64,000 nt of DNA from the NCBI GenBank assembly GCA_030998225.1, contig JAPYXD010000484.1, positions 5,704,001-5,768,000 of the forward strand. Direction: 5' to 3'. Below are positions 1-11,810 of this stretch, in pieces. The DNA comes from Diplolepis rosae (taxonomy: Eukaryota > Arthropoda > Insecta > Hymenoptera > Diplolepididae). A model generated the notes under the pieces. The model did not search any database. It saw nothing but the letters and a program-made list of their open reading frames with translations, and had not been told where the DNA came from. Within the stretch, counting starts at the first letter, position 1. Each line of letters opens with the position of its first letter. Made by a program: the position numbers and the translations under genes.

Positions 1-337
1 AGAAAAATATCCTTTTCTATTCCTAAATACTTCGGAATCATCCCCGCCAAATAATTGCACTCGAACGTGCGTGCAATCTAATGCCGAAATGACCTTAGGG
101 AAACGTAATATTGCATAGAAGCCTACTTGAGCAGCATTAACTTCTGATTCTGAAGAAGGAAATTTTATGTCTTCTCGAGCCAGTCCAGCAATAGCAGCAG
201 TCACTCGGTGTACAATTCTATAAGCGCTAGTTTTGCTAACTCCAGAGAAGTCCCCAGCAGCAATAAGGTGTGAACCAGTTGCGTAGTACCGTAGAGTAAG
301 CAGGAGCTGTATCCTAGGTGGAATAGCGTGTTTTCTG
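1..337 (-). CDS. HARBI1-like (PIF/Harbinger) nuclease, partial exon
   Basis: Read on the minus strand from about 337 to 1, one frame stays open with no stop and runs off the left edge. It contains LRYYATGS, GDFSGVSKTSAYRIVHRV, a stretch ending in ALDCTHVRV, and then FGGDDSEVFRNRKGYFS. This is the usual order in HARBI1/Harbinger nucleases: an HTH-like region, then the first catalytic Asp (DCTHV), then the RNRKGYFS block. The exon begins just after a TTTCAG acceptor near 338, so at least one upstream exon should lie at higher coordinates; none was recognised. The remaining DDE residues would be left of the window. No damage is visible in this piece, so it could be a recent transposase or a domesticated HARBI1 copy. 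The family call is firm; functional status is unknown. Confidence 0.8.
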
Positions 338-382
338 AAATATAAATTTTATTTATACATATTAACCCGAAGAAAAGTGTTT

Positions 383-950
383 AATAGTGTACATTTATGT
401 GCCACCAGCGCGCAAACTCGTTTTTTCGCTACAGTTAACAGTAGCGCCATGTAGTACATTTCGCCAGAAAGGAATGAAATGTAAAAATTGAACTGCGCAT
501 GCGCCCATAGCCATGAAACGAAGCTCAATCCTTCTTTTTCTTCTTCTACTTCGTACAGCGTTAGCATCTTACTGGCAAAGCCTTGTACATTTGAACTGCG
601 CATGCGTCTACTAAAATCCATTACTACTACAAAAGATCGATAAAATTAAAATGGCTGGGACTAGTCGTGACATATCAAGTGTAATGACTAGCGCCGCAAA
701 CAACTACAATACTAGTTTAGATTCAAGTGTACGCGTAAAAACTCGTATACGCACCGAAGTCACATAAAATAGAATACGTGCCAATGCACACAATTCGGGA
801 AATTACGCGACTCGCAGGACTAATCGCGCTTCGGCTTCGTCTCGGCTTTGCCTCGACTACGCCTTAGCTTCGATCTCCTGCGAGCATTGTCGCTCGTCCC
901 GCAATGACCCTCATTCTGCGCCTGGGCACGTAATGTACTATTCTAATAAA
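383..950. mobile_element. GC-rich dispersed repeat, copy A (non-autonomous, MITE-like)
   Basis: The left end, AATAGTGTACATTTATGTGCC, and the reverse complement of the right end, AATAGTACATTACGTGCCC, form imperfect terminal inverted repeats. The body contains an ACTGCGCATGCGC box, a CTTCGTACAGCGTTAGCA box and a CTCGGCTTTGCCTCGACTACG-type degenerate internal repeat. A second, clearly related copy lies at about 56725-57316 inside the Copia element. No convincing coding sequence is present; the 90-codon minus-strand frame at 349-621 is judged fortuitous. Target duplications could not be fixed at either copy. Confidence 0.65.
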
Positions 951-1056
951 ATTCTGCGTCTAATAAGCCAAAGAAGAAGTTAAAATCTGTATTTTATAAA
1001 AAGATATTGAAGATATTTGAAAGCCCTAGTCTCATTTTAAAGATAAATTTATATTT

Positions 1057-1680
1057 GGAACTTGACTACTCTAGAACGGCAGCTATGAGTATTGAAGTTT
1101 TGAAAAAATGGTTTTTCAGAACTATTTACTATGAGGACTGATAGAGTATGTAAATTAGGACTACTGAGCCAGTTTGCAGAATTTTCAAACTTTAATTGTA
1201 GTCCCGGGAACTATTTTTACAATAATCATTGGCTATTGATGATTTGACTCCAAAAACACCATTTAATGTTTCAAAATTTTTTTAAAATCACAAATTATAC
1301 AGTTTTGCTGTGGGAACTGATAAGAGACAGTGATAGCTACTTAGGAACTAAATTGAAAGAATTTATAGATATTATTTTGGTTACACTCAAAGGTTTAGGT
1401 AATGTTTTATGTGTAATTAGAACTTGGCCACTCTAGACCGGCCGCTATGAGTATTGAAGAAATGGTAAAAATAATTTTTTACAACTTTTTAGTATAAGAA
1501 CTAACAGAATACATGAACGAAGACTCCTGAGCTAGTTTACAGAATTTTGAAACCTTTATTTTACTCCCGGGAACAATTTTTACAACAATCAATGGCTATT
1601 GAGGATTTGATTACATAAACATCAGTTAGTGTTTTGATATTTTGTTCAGAATGATAAATTATAAAGTTTAGCTTTAAGAT
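1057..1680. repeat. Diverged tandem duplication, ~362-bp unit
   Basis: About 260 bp starting near 1057 recur near 1420. Shared landmarks are GGCAGCTATGAGTATTGAAG versus GGCCGCTATGAGTATTGAAG, CTCCCGGGAACAATTTTTAC versus TCCCGGGAACTATTTTTAC, and GGCTATTGATGATTTGA versus GGCTATTGAGGATTTGA. The copies are clearly diverged. No coding potential was seen. Confidence 0.7.
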
Positions 1681-2719
1681 ATTTCAAACTATTATTACAT
1701 TATTATGTATGTACTTTTGCTACTGCAACTTATAAGTAACATAAATACCTACACAATTTTAGTTCTTAAATCTTTTATTTTTCCCTCTCGCTTCATTTTT
1801 GACTCTTCCTGAGAAACAAAAAAAACATTTCACAAAGTATACGTCTCTTTTCAAGAATATCATTTAAAGTGAAATAAAAAATACTTATCTGAATTTCCCG
1901 TCAAATTAAAAGTTTTTAATTCTTTTTTTTAACTTCATTTGAAGTGAGTAGATATTTTTCTGATAATTTAAAACATATTGTTGTAATTGAAAATTTTTCA
2001 TTAAAAAAATATTCATTTTTTTTTATCATAGAGATTTAAAATCTTACCATTCATTCATAAAGCTCTTTATTTGTTTAAAATTAATTCTTTTTATCACAAA
2101 TTACAAAGGTGAGCTTCTTGCTGTCAAACTTGATTCCAATTTTTAAATATTTACACTTGTGTGACTGAATAATAAATTCACTCACTGTTGTTTAAAATTC
2201 TGCCCCACTTTCGACAATATTTTTAAAACATGGCCTTTTAATTTTAATATTTTTACTATTTTTTCAAAAATGACATTTGGAAACCTTATCTGTACCAACT
2301 TTAAAATTAAATATGGACAGGTTTCACTATTACCGACCTAGAAAAAAGCGAACAGACATGCGCAAGACATGCACAAGCTCTTTCGAGCTGGCGCGAATTA
2401 AAAAAAAAACGCCTGAAAAAGATCTTTTCGAATAGCGAAATTGCATGTTGGGCGGTATTTCGTATACTAAACTACTCCCAATTATATTCCCTATTCTGCA
2501 ACCCACTCGTGCCCACACTGTATAAAAAAAGGATAAAAGGAAGATAGAATAAAGGAATGGTCCAAAGTAGATTTGTGAGTCATATAAAAGAAAGGTTTCG
2601 TTGGAAAAGGGATTATTTGATACAGGGCACAGAGGTCGATTTTCCGGAAAAGCTGGACAAAACCCAAAAAAAAAAATTTCAAATTTTTAAAGTAGTGCCT
2701 GTTAATATCTTAAATAGGG
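1681..2719. other. AT-rich non-coding stretch
   Basis: Mostly poly-A and poly-T rich sequence with no recognisable gene. Short frames near 2330-2680 on the minus strand have no family features. Confidence 0.5.
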
Positions 2720-2961
2720 CACTACCCGTGTGGAAATCGCCTGGTTTCTTTCCGGCTCCACACTTGGGCCAGACCGGGGGTCCCTAGCCTGGCCCAAGGT
2801 TGTATTTCTCAATGGCGCGACCTCGAACCAGGCTCGAGAGGTAGCGAAAAAGTTTCTAAAATTTATAAACGCCATCTACCATAAATAATTACAATTATTC
2901 TGTTTGCATTATATACATTATTCAACATTTATTTCTTTGTGAGTGCAACACTTTAAATAAT

Positions 2962-4793
2962 ATGCCGAAAATAAAGAGCACACAAAGAGTCCGCAGACAT
3001 CGAGCCATCGGCGCCAGTATATCATATTTGCGTATTAATGTGGAAAGTAAGTAAATTTATTATAAATAATATACCTAGATATTACGCTAAGATAACTCTA
3101 AATTCTATAACCTCCAAACGATAGAAGGGTGTTTAAAACTTCAAATTTGAAAACAGTATAACGGAGGTAAAGTATATAAGAGTAATCCTAAAAAATGATT
3201 GTACATGTAGATGATGATGCAGACGACGAGGAAGAAGCAGAACCTGACGACATAATAGTTAATGAATCCGCAATTTTAAATCAAAATCTCCCAAGTGAAA
3301 ATGGAGATTCCATTGTCGATGAGAATGAAAGTACTACAAACTCTTCTGTTAATAATTCTATAGGAGATAATAGATTGGAGGAGAATGAGGATTCAGGTAA
3401 CAACATAAATATTTTTACTGACAAAATTTCATTTAAAAAGTAAATATTTGTAAGAGGTGTTAGAAAAAATTAAAATTCGGAAGATGAAAGTTTTTGCGAA
3501 TGCTCCAGATGTATTTTGTAAATAAAAATGCGGAGAATGAGGAATCGCGTTTTGCAAATCTCTAGATTTTCTATAAAAATTATATAATGCACCCAAAACA
3601 TATTGCATGGTGGAAACTTGGAGTTGATTTTCTGATTGTTTTGAAGAATCACATGACTCGATTCGAAGCTATAAAAATTAATCGACTGAATCGAGTTTCT
3701 ATCTTTTTTACTAATTGAAATTGAAATTGAATATAATTTTATTTTAATTTATTGATTATAAATTTAATTTTTTTTTGTTTCTGAAGAATCAAACGAATCA
3801 AGCGATTCTTACGATGGATTTGATGATGGGGTGATACAAGTACATGACGAAGAGCCAGATGAAGTTAAGGAACTCCGAATCTGGGCAGTCACGCGGGGTC
3901 AAGAACACGCAGATCTAGATAAATTATTGAAAATTTTGAGATACAGACTTCTTCCACAATTGCCTAAAACAGGCAAGACCTTCTTAGGTACATCGTCAGC
4001 TACTTACGAGATAAAAGATATGCTAGATGCAGATGGATCCGTTGGAGAATTCACGTATTTTAGTATTAAAGAAGGTCTTATAAAGTGCATCGATATAAAT
4101 GTACACAAAAAGTACTCAATATTCTTACAATATAATGCCGATGGAATCGATTTAACTAATTCAGGTGACACAGGAATGTGGGTACTTTCAGGTAAAGTTT
4201 TTTATAAACCCGATATATATAAGCCGTTTCCAATTGCAATTTATTGTGGAAATTCTAAACCTGGGAATGTAGACGAATTTTTAAACGATTTTGTTGAAGA
4301 ATTGAATGAACTGCAAGCAAACGGTATTATAATTTCGGATCAACGTTTCAATGTGCGGACTCATTGCTTTATATGTGATATGCCTGCTAGAGCATTTCTG
4401 AAATATACGAAGGGTCATACGGGTTTTTTTGCTTGCGAGAGATGTGAAATTAAAGGAGAGAATAAAAATAATGTTACTGAATATCCACATGTAGACTGTA
4501 CAGAAAGAACTGACGAATCCTTTAGGAATCAAGCACAACCTGGTCACCATAAAGGCCGAACTCCACTATTACGAATCAGACCCTTGCTAAATATGATATT
4601 CATATTTGTTTTAGACTTTATGCATTTATTCTGTGAAGGAGTAATGGATCGTCTCTTAAAGAGGTGGTTTGTTGTGGCAGGTCCAGCAAAAGTTGGTCAA
4701 AGATTGAAAAGTGAAGTTAGTAGAAGATTAATACTGATTCGGAAATGTATTCCTTCGGAATTTCAGAGAAAGATTCGATGCTGTTACAGATGA
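2962..4793 (+). pseudogene. TNP2-like (CACTA) transposase, 3'-truncated
   Basis: Three exons join in phase: 2962-3046 (starts MPKIKSTQRVRRHR, basic, ends at GTAAGT), 3211-3396 (very acidic, after a GTAG acceptor) and 3787-4793. The last exon holds the family core: THCFICDMPARAFL, then HTGFFACERCEIKG (paired Cys zinc-binding pattern), then DFMHLFCEGVMDRLLKRW, where the Asp-His pair is the expected catalytic region. Known role of the family: cut-and-paste transposition by binding subterminal repeats and cleaving the ends. The frame stops at 4793 soon after a PSEF motif, where relatives continue for several hundred residues, so roughly the C-terminal half is missing. The preserved splice phase suggests the copy decayed by one deletion rather than gradual mutation. 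Exon assignment is inferred from splice signals. Confidence 0.75.
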
Positions 4794-4805
4794 AGCAGAT
4801 AATTC

Positions 4806-6899
4806 TCAAAAAATGATTCAAATCCTGATTCGTGTAATACAAATTCTAGTCGCAGATGGAAGGAAAAAACAGTTTCACTGAAGAGTGCAAACAATTTACA
4901 GCTTCACGACAAAAGAAAGAGAAGTGTTTTGACCAGAACTGATGAACATCGTAAATATTTTTATTTTTCTTTATCTAAGATATAGTGAGCCTAAGTATCT
5001 ACATCTTTTATGTAAATTGCTTTGAAATATTTCTAGTGTGCAATATATGTAGTTCATTTTTTGTATGTCATTCATATTCATTTTTTGCAGAAAGTGATAT
5101 GGAAAATAACATCAAACGTTCACGGAAATGTATGGACAATGACTTATTATATGAAAATAGTGAGAATGAAAATAATGATTCAGTAGACGAGAATCCACTA
5201 TCTATAATCGAGTCAAACAAAGAAAAATCAAATGGTATGTATATTTCTCTAATATTTCTTACGACTTTATTTTTGTTATATTTATTAGTTATTGTATTAT
5301 CTATTATTTATTGGATTTTAGCAATTTAAAAAAGTGTCTCTGAAATATTTTTTGATATACTTCTCATAAATGGGAAAAAATTATGAACGTACAATTTATA
5401 AAAAAAAATATATTTACAGGAAATGATATTACAAGAGAAAAAGCCAGTGATTCTAATTGTGATGATTTCTACGAAACTTATGAATTTGATCCACAAGAGA
5501 AACAGAGAGAGAGAGAGAGAGAAATAGAGCAGGTCAGTATACTTTTAAAAATAATTGTTGTCATTTTTTTGAATTTCTGATAATCATTTCTTTACATTTT
5601 GTAAAAAAATTTTTTACATTACTTATAAGTACAACAATAATTATGTCAATTAGTTCTAAAACTTCTCCTTATAATTTCTTTTATGCGCAAAAGTATTTTT
5701 TACAGTGATTACTTTTTTTAATATAGTACTACGCGAGAAAATGAAAGTAGTACAGTACTCAAACGATTTAAATTTTTCAGATTTAATGAATAAAAGTTCT
5801 CAGAACAGCTCGTTGATTACGAATTACTCAAAAATGGGTCCACCAAAATCAAGCCCTCCACTTGCACAACATATCAGTTCTTTTCGCAGACAAACGTCGA
5901 AATTACCAGCTTCTGACAGGTTAAATGCAACACGTAAGAAATACATTATTTTAAAAATAAATACATAAAAAAATTAGTATAAAATATATACATTTCTATT
6001 ATTCTTATATTATTATTATTATTATTCATATATTATATTATATATATTTTATATTATTTTATATATTATTTTACTGCTTTATATTTCACTAATCTCATAA
6101 AGATTACATTTCTTTAATTATTTAAATCTCCTTATTTAGTACAAACGCTTCTGAAAGAAGTTAAACTCTTGAGGGCAGAAGTTGGAGATGTGAAAGAAAA
6201 TCAAGTAGTTCTAAAGAATATGATCGAAAATACTGCTGGCATAAACTATGCTTCACATAAATCTTTCGCTGAAGAATACAATTTGAATATTCCATTCAAA
6301 ACGATTGAAGAATTTCAAAATTTTAATGAGAATGTTCGAAGCGATGAAGAATGCTGCAAACGATTTGTAAGTTTTCCTTAACACTTTAACCTTATTTTTT
6401 TTAAGTAAAATTAATTGAAACTTATTACTTCAGTTTTGACATAAAATACCTTAGAATATACTTATTTATTATTTTTTATGGACTTTTGCAGAAAGAATTA
6501 CTGGCCTTGTCTATGGACAAGGAGAACATGCGTAAGTCTGCCCTCAACATGATCAAAAAAATCATGTTAAGAGATTTGGCCATACAATTCACTGCCATGA
6601 AAAGAACACCCGGGAAGGAACTCTTCAAAGATTATCCAACGTGCACATATATCGTAGGTAAGGGGATGATATAATTTTATATAACATACATATATAATAA
6701 AATACAATGTATGTATTCTAAATACCTGCATAATATCCACTTATCGTTTAACAAAATATCTTACCTTCCAGAACTCTTATCCGATAAATTCAAAACATCG
6801 GAAGAAAATGTGCTTTCCTACATCGGGACTGTATTAACTAATGCCAAAGACTGGGACGGAAATAGAAAAATCCGGTCTCAAAAACGTCTTGATACATAA
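4806..6899 (+). CDS. DUF4806-domain protein, transposon partner gene (5' end missing)
   Basis: Seven exons keep one frame across all junctions: 4806-4950, 5091-5234, 5420-5532, 5756-5933, 6140-6366, 6492-6657 and 6772-6899, about 366 codons in all. The N-terminal half is acidic and Ser/Asn-rich with a basic patch (KRKRS) and resembles a linker. The exon at 6140 begins with a coiled-coil-like stretch, then IPFKTIEEFQNFNENV followed by an Asp-Glu run, which is the start of a DUF4806 domain. The domain continues through RKSALNMIKKIMLRDLAIQF to the C-terminus. The DUF's function is unknown; such proteins commonly accompany CACTA-like elements in insects. The first exon has no in-frame ATG and is preceded at once by a stop, so its true start was removed by the deletion that truncated the transposase; the first internal Met is at 5099. 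Exon calls come from GT/AG signals and phase only. Confidence 0.65.
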
Positions 6900-7712
6900 T
6901 GTGATACATCCATACATATACTTACCATAATGTGTATCATGGTACATTAAAATAAATTATTTTTTACTTTAATTTCGACTTTTCATTGCGAAAATCAAGA
7001 AAAAACCTGGCCACTGATAAAATGGCCACGAATCGATAATAAACCAGTGCCAAACCTGGGACAGGCTCGGCGATCTAGCCTGGCAGACAAGCCAGGCTGT
7101 GACTCACTTTGGCGTTTCATGCGGTGCTTGGCCCAGGCGAGATAATCAGCCTAGGGCCTACTTTTGCCAGGCCTGGGCCCGCTTTGGCCCATGACAAAAT
7201 TTCCACACGGGTACTGCGTATTTCTAGGAGAGATAGATAACTTTTCCGTCTTTATTTTCTGCGTTAGAGCAGGTAGAAGAGACGCGTCTCGGAGACAAAC
7301 CAGTCACGAGTCTCTATTGAGATAACCAAGTTGACGTCACAGGCCATGTGGTAGGGATAGACTGTAGGTAAGGTTGGTCTTGGACGAAAGAAATATATGG
7401 GAATCGTTGGGAAATTGATGAAACAAAATTTTCGAGCGTAAAAGTAAGTCATAAATTTATTAATAATTATATTTTTCAAGTGCAAAATTCATTCCCGCTT
7501 ATTTTGAGTACCTGCTTCTCGCTTGTCATTCTTTTAATATTTTAATATAAAATAAAATGTCATAAATTTGTAGGTTATGATGACCGTTTGTTTTGAAGGA
7601 TGTGAAGAATGTGTTGAAAACGAGAAATCTTGTTTCTTCATCTCCTCTTTGGATTGTTTCAGATAAAAGAAAATGTAATTAAATCCAGTTAAGGTAATAA
7701 AGTCACCAAAAA

Positions 7713-8264
7713 CATATTTTGAAACTTTATCAGGTGAGGTTAGAAAACTTTACTTGGAAAAGATCAAAATAATAAATAATTTTGATCCCTTCATGATGAA
7801 AACACACGAACTAAGTGATAACTTAGAAGAACTACCTGAAATATCTACAATGGATTTAGTCAATTATTTAATACTGACTCACAGTTTTTACACTGGCAAG
7901 CAGATGAAAACCTATAAAAGCTTAAAAGCTTATAGATTTGTGGAAGCAGGATTTGTTCAAACTCTGAAATTTAAGAAATTCGAGGGATATTAGGTTGTAG
8001 TTGGAGATGTAAGTTTTTGTATTAAATTTTATTTTATTAAGTCAATATCGTGATTTATTTGATCCGCTAAAATTGACACTAGTGTAATATATCATGTAAA
8101 AAATTACAAGGTGCAACGAATTTAATCTTGAACACAATGTAGCTTTTAGCTTTATTTTGTATAAGTTCTTTAATATATTTTTTAGGTGAAACATTCTCAA
8201 AGGATGAATGACTCCAATTTAAAAGTGTGGATCATCATTTTACCAGACGGCTCCATTTCTAGCG
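7713..8264 (+). pseudogene. SWIM-finger/YqaJ-type transposon protein fragment
   Basis: The first exon-like frame contains TMDLVNYLILTHSFYTGKQM followed by KTYKSLKAYRFVEAGFVQTL. This is the N-terminal signature of a widespread arthropod transposon protein in which a SWIM zinc finger precedes a YqaJ-type exonuclease domain. After an intron-sized gap, a second frame from about 8186 reads VKHSQRMNDSNLKVWIIILP and then SISSAHC, matching the next segment of that family up to the first SWIM Cys-His. The frame then degenerates before the rest of the SWIM motif and the nuclease. Only about 130 residues survive. Assignment rests on motif resemblance. Confidence 0.55.
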
Positions 8265-8647
8265 CACATTGTTTAACTTTGTTCATTCGATTCATTGAGG
8301 GAGATGATCTTGTTGGTTGAAATACGCATATTTGGTAATAAAACATCATTCTGCCGACTGGAATGATTCTTTGACTTATCGTATTCTACGATTACATGAA
8401 CCCATTGAATATTACGAAAAGGCTGTAAATTGTATAAAAAGATTTACTTAACAGTTTCTGTTTAAGGCAAACGAACCAAATGTGGATCAGAGATCTAAAT
8501 ATGAATTACTGTCTTTTATTATATAAATGCAATAATCACTCAAGAATCTTCAGACCTGCAGAGATACTCAGTGATGTGTTCAAAAAGAGCGACTACGTTC
8601 CAGTGATTGAGAGTGACAGCGATAATGATGAAAATGATGAACGACTT

Positions 8648-9030
8648 CGAATGGTGAGAGGCAAGGGGACTCACCTAAATCAGGCACCCCGAATGGTGAG
8701 GCTAGGGGACTCACACTAATCAAGCACCCCGAATGGCGAGATGCAAGGGGACTCACTTGAATGAAGCACTCCGAATTGTGAGATACTAGGGGAGTCACGC
8801 TAATCAATCACCCCGAATGATGAGATGCTAGGGGATTCACGCTAATCAAGCACCCCGAATGATGAGAAGCTAGGGGAATCATCCGAATGAAGCATCCCGA
8901 ATGGTGAGAGGCTAGGGGACTCACGCTAATCAAGCACCCAGAATGGTGAGAGGCAAGGGGACTCACCTGAATGAAGCACCCCGAATGATGAGCGGCTAGG
9001 GGACTCACGTTCAAAAAGCACCTCGAATTG
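8648..9030. repeat. 42-bp minisatellite, about 9 units
   Basis: The unit is about 42 bp, for example CCCCGAATGGTGAGAGGC followed by AAGGGGACTCACG and CTAATCAAGCA. Units differ by point changes and one is about 40 bp. Because the unit is a multiple of three, long stretches stay open on the minus strand, encoding a 14-residue repeat such as SPLASHHSGCLISV. I regard those frames as a by-product. Confidence 0.85.
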
Positions 9031-9564
9031 TGACAGCCGAAGGTTCCATGTAGATCTGTGATGTTCCAGTCCTTGAGACGATGTTACAAGTCATACCCAT
9101 TACCCACATGGCACCTCGCTGCAAGATTTTCTGTTTTTGAGCCATGACGCACCCTGACTAAAAATGTCGGAAAAATATATGTTGAAGGGGACGCTTCAAG
9201 CAATTTTCACACGAAAAAATTAGAGGTGTACCTCTAAAACATAACCTAAAAAATTTTTTTTGAAAATTTCAAAACATTTTTTTACCTCTATTTTTCACGG
9301 GAAAAAATTGAAACTATTTCCTCTAAAAGGTCTTGATAGTGTCTATAGCATATATGAATTTCATCCAAATCGGTCAATCCGTTCTCGAGAAAAATGACTT
9401 TATCGATTTTACTTACCCCCTCCATAACTCCCTCAAAAATGAATATTGGAGTTTCTCCTTTGGAGGGATTTCATGTCACATGGATACCCATCTATGGTGT
9501 TAATATCAACGGGATACGAGCAGGGGCAACTTTTGCATACATACCCCCCTAGGCCCTTTATGAC
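9031..9564. other. Non-coding sequence inside the inverted-repeat unit
   Basis: No gene seen. It contains a run of poly-T/poly-A tracts and the phrase TCCAAATCGGTCAATCCG, which looks like a dispersed repeat body. Confidence 0.4.
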
Positions 9565-9734
9565 TTACTTTTAGGCTCGAAAATTTTGTTTGATCAATTT
9601 CCCAACGATTGCCATATATTTCTTTCGTCCAAGACTAACCTTACCTACAGTCTATCCCTACCACATGGCCTGTGACGTAAACTTGGTTATCTCAATAGTT
9701 GCGAACGCCGTACAGTGACTAAAGTTCCGAAAAA

Positions 9735-11810
9735 GTGACCGACAGTGTTTTTTTTCTACTAACGACGATGGCGTGTCTTGAAAAAGGTATTCATAACATA
9801 CTTTATAATTTAATTGCTACAATTTTTTTTGTAGATTTTTTTGGTGACATTTTGCTTTATTCTGAGGAAAAAGTTATGAGATCCATAGAGATCAGTGGTC
9901 AACCAACACTTTTCATGTAGGCTAGATTCTAATTAATTGATATTCGGTGAATACGTATAAATTTCTTGAAAAATCAAAGATTCCACATAGAATATGTAAT
10001 TATCCTATTATATAATGGGTGTTGTAAGAGCAGGGGTGCAAAAAGCTTTTTAGGGACCCGGGGCGAAATAAAATTGTGTACTACCTTCAAAAAAACAAAC
10101 GAAAACCAAACCTTTAATTTCAGTTTTTGCTGCGCTTTTGAATCAAATAAAAATTAGCGTCAGTTTTACATGACATTGAAATTTATGTCCGTATTTATTT
10201 TAATGAGATTCGAAAAAGTATCATTAAAAATATTAATAAGACATTATTTGAATATTTGAATTATATAACAATCATGATTTTATCATAAATTATTTATAAC
10301 TTCACGATGAATATATTAATTTGTTACAAATGACTTCAAACAAATATGATGTTATTAATTTTATAATAATTTATGAAAAATGATGCTTTCTTTTTCTTAC
10401 AAAATTAAAATTATTTCAGACAGCGCCAATTCCATACAGTGCAAACGAGAAGAAATTTTCGAAGCATTGTCTAAAAAACTCCATTTAGACCTGAGCGAAA
10501 AAATCCAGGTTCTGGAAACGAGCCTAGCCACAAACAAAAATGGACCATTCACTTTCCACCAAGGCGAAAGGAATTCTTTAAAAAACATCATCAATACCTT
10601 GAAGGCGAAATGGGTTCAAAGCAACAGGACGCGTGACCGTTTCCTCGCAAAAAAACGGAGAATGCACAATGGTCTGAAAAGCCGGAAAAGCTGACCAAAA
10701 AGAAAAAAATCGATAATTTTTTTCGGATGACCACCTACGGTATTCGATTAAGAACGTAATCCAGCATCAAATGCTGAAAGGATTTTCTTTTGTTTCACCC
10801 ACGTGAGTCATGGCAGGACTCCAAAGTTGGCTATGTCGCTCGGTCGCGTTTGACGTGCAAAGTGTAAAACATGTGCGCTCGGTGTTGATCGACATATCTT
10901 TCTCGAAAAGTGCACGATTTTCTTGTGAATCATGGGGAATGTTGCTGGAGGTATGTATTATAACTTATGAGTGTAAATTGCTTCATTACAAAGCATGAAA
11001 AAGTGTATTGATAATCGCAAATTGTCGTTTGAAGCGATTTGGAGGGAGCGAACATTTTTCGAAAAATTTTACTACGAATCGATTCCTGTGCTTTCGTGCT
11101 AAACTAATGACAGAAGTATAAAGATGAATGTCTAATGAATCAAAAAATGTGTGATTGGACTGCACATACATGCACGCGTTTTAGTTTTTCCCTAAAATAT
11201 CAACGCGCTTTACCACTCAAGCACGCCTTTGGCATCTCTCATTTTAGAATTTCTGAATTCTTTGTACTTTTTCGGTTTATACTTTATTATTATTATTTAT
11301 AGATTGACTTTGTTTCTACATTTTCGGCTTATACTTTGTTATTATTTATTGATTAATATGACAAATTAATTTGACAAATTGTAAGGTTGTTTTGCAAACA
11401 ATGTCATGTGGTTTCGATACTGACGCGGAAAAATTCCGAAATTTCTGTTTGGGTACAGCTCGGCGATATGTCGAATTATACAACTGGTATCCGATTCCCA
11501 CGTCATGTCACATTATTCCTATCCACGGGGCGGACATTATTGAGTCGCTATCAGTTCCGTTGGACTTTCTATCTAAAGATGCTCAAGAGGCCAGAAATAA
11601 AGACATCAAGTACATTCGCGAACACAATTATCCAAAGTGTTCACGACAAAAGACAATGGAAGATGTTTTTAAAAGGCTCCTGTTGTCTTCAGACCCATTA
11701 ATATTAAGTTATCATAAGATAAAAGTGAAAAAAAAACTATTCTTTGAGTCCAAAAGTCCTGGAACTGCTTGCACCATACGCATGTTCGCCAAATGATGGA
11801 AATGATAAGG
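9735..11810 (+). pseudogene. Transib/RAG1-like transposase, copy 1 (middle missing)
   Basis: A small first exon may start at 9769 (MACLEK). A frame at about 10413-10694 carries KAKWVQSNRTRDRFLAKKRR, resembling the N-terminal region of Transib transposases. At 11385-11796 the C-terminal domain is clear: SCGF, then IHGADIIESLSVPLDFLS, then KDAQEARNKDIKYIREHN, then TMEDVFKRLLLSSDPLI. The Glu in QEARNKD lines up with the catalytic Glu of RAG1, and TMEDVFK matches RAG1's MEDVLK block. The core with both catalytic Asp residues is absent between 10694 and 11385, where stops occur in every frame. Transib transposases cut at ends beginning CAC; no convincing termini were found here. The element is dead. 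Confidence 0.7.

Larger units (their letters stand above)
2720..7216 (+). mobile_element. CACTA-type DNA transposon with two genes, internally deleted
   Basis: The left terminus reads CACTACCCGTGTGGAAATC (from 2720). The reverse complement of the right terminus (ending 7216) reads CAGTACCCGTGTGGAAATT, giving ends matching at 17 of 19 positions with the CACTA signature. Both ends are followed by GC-rich subterminal clusters of GCCTGG/GGCCCA motifs (2740-2830 and 7030-7195), as is typical of CACTA elements. Inside are two genes on the same strand: a TNP2-like transposase (2962-4793) and a DUF4806-type protein (4806-6899). No matching 3-bp target duplication was found (GGG left, CGT right), so the element may be old or the flanks altered. 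It is about 4.5 kb, which is short for a two-gene CACTA element, and the middle appears deleted at about 4795-4805. Confidence 0.75.
7314..9700. mobile_element. Unit bounded by ~140-bp inverted repeats
   Basis: 7314-7452 and 9565-9700 are nearly identical in opposite orientation; both arms run from CTATTGAGATAACCAAGTT outward to AAGTAAGTCATAAA inward. Differences are only a handful of bases. The unit contains a SWIM/YqaJ-type gene fragment, a minisatellite and non-coding sequence with TCCAAATCGGTCAATCCG. It could be a composite of two inverted copies of one small repeat, or the TIRs of a non-autonomous element. No target duplication is evident. Confidence 0.6.

Noticed and set aside
349..621. 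90-codon minus-strand ORF
   Set aside because: It overlaps the non-coding dispersed repeat and its frame is not conserved in copy B.
8580..9014. Minus-strand ORFs with a 14-residue repeat as genes
   Set aside because: They follow directly from a 42-bp repeat being divisible by three; no start context or domain.
8648..9030. CRISPR-like regular repeats
   Set aside because: The units are contiguous and diverged without unique spacers, and the rest of the window is eukaryotic; it is a minisatellite.
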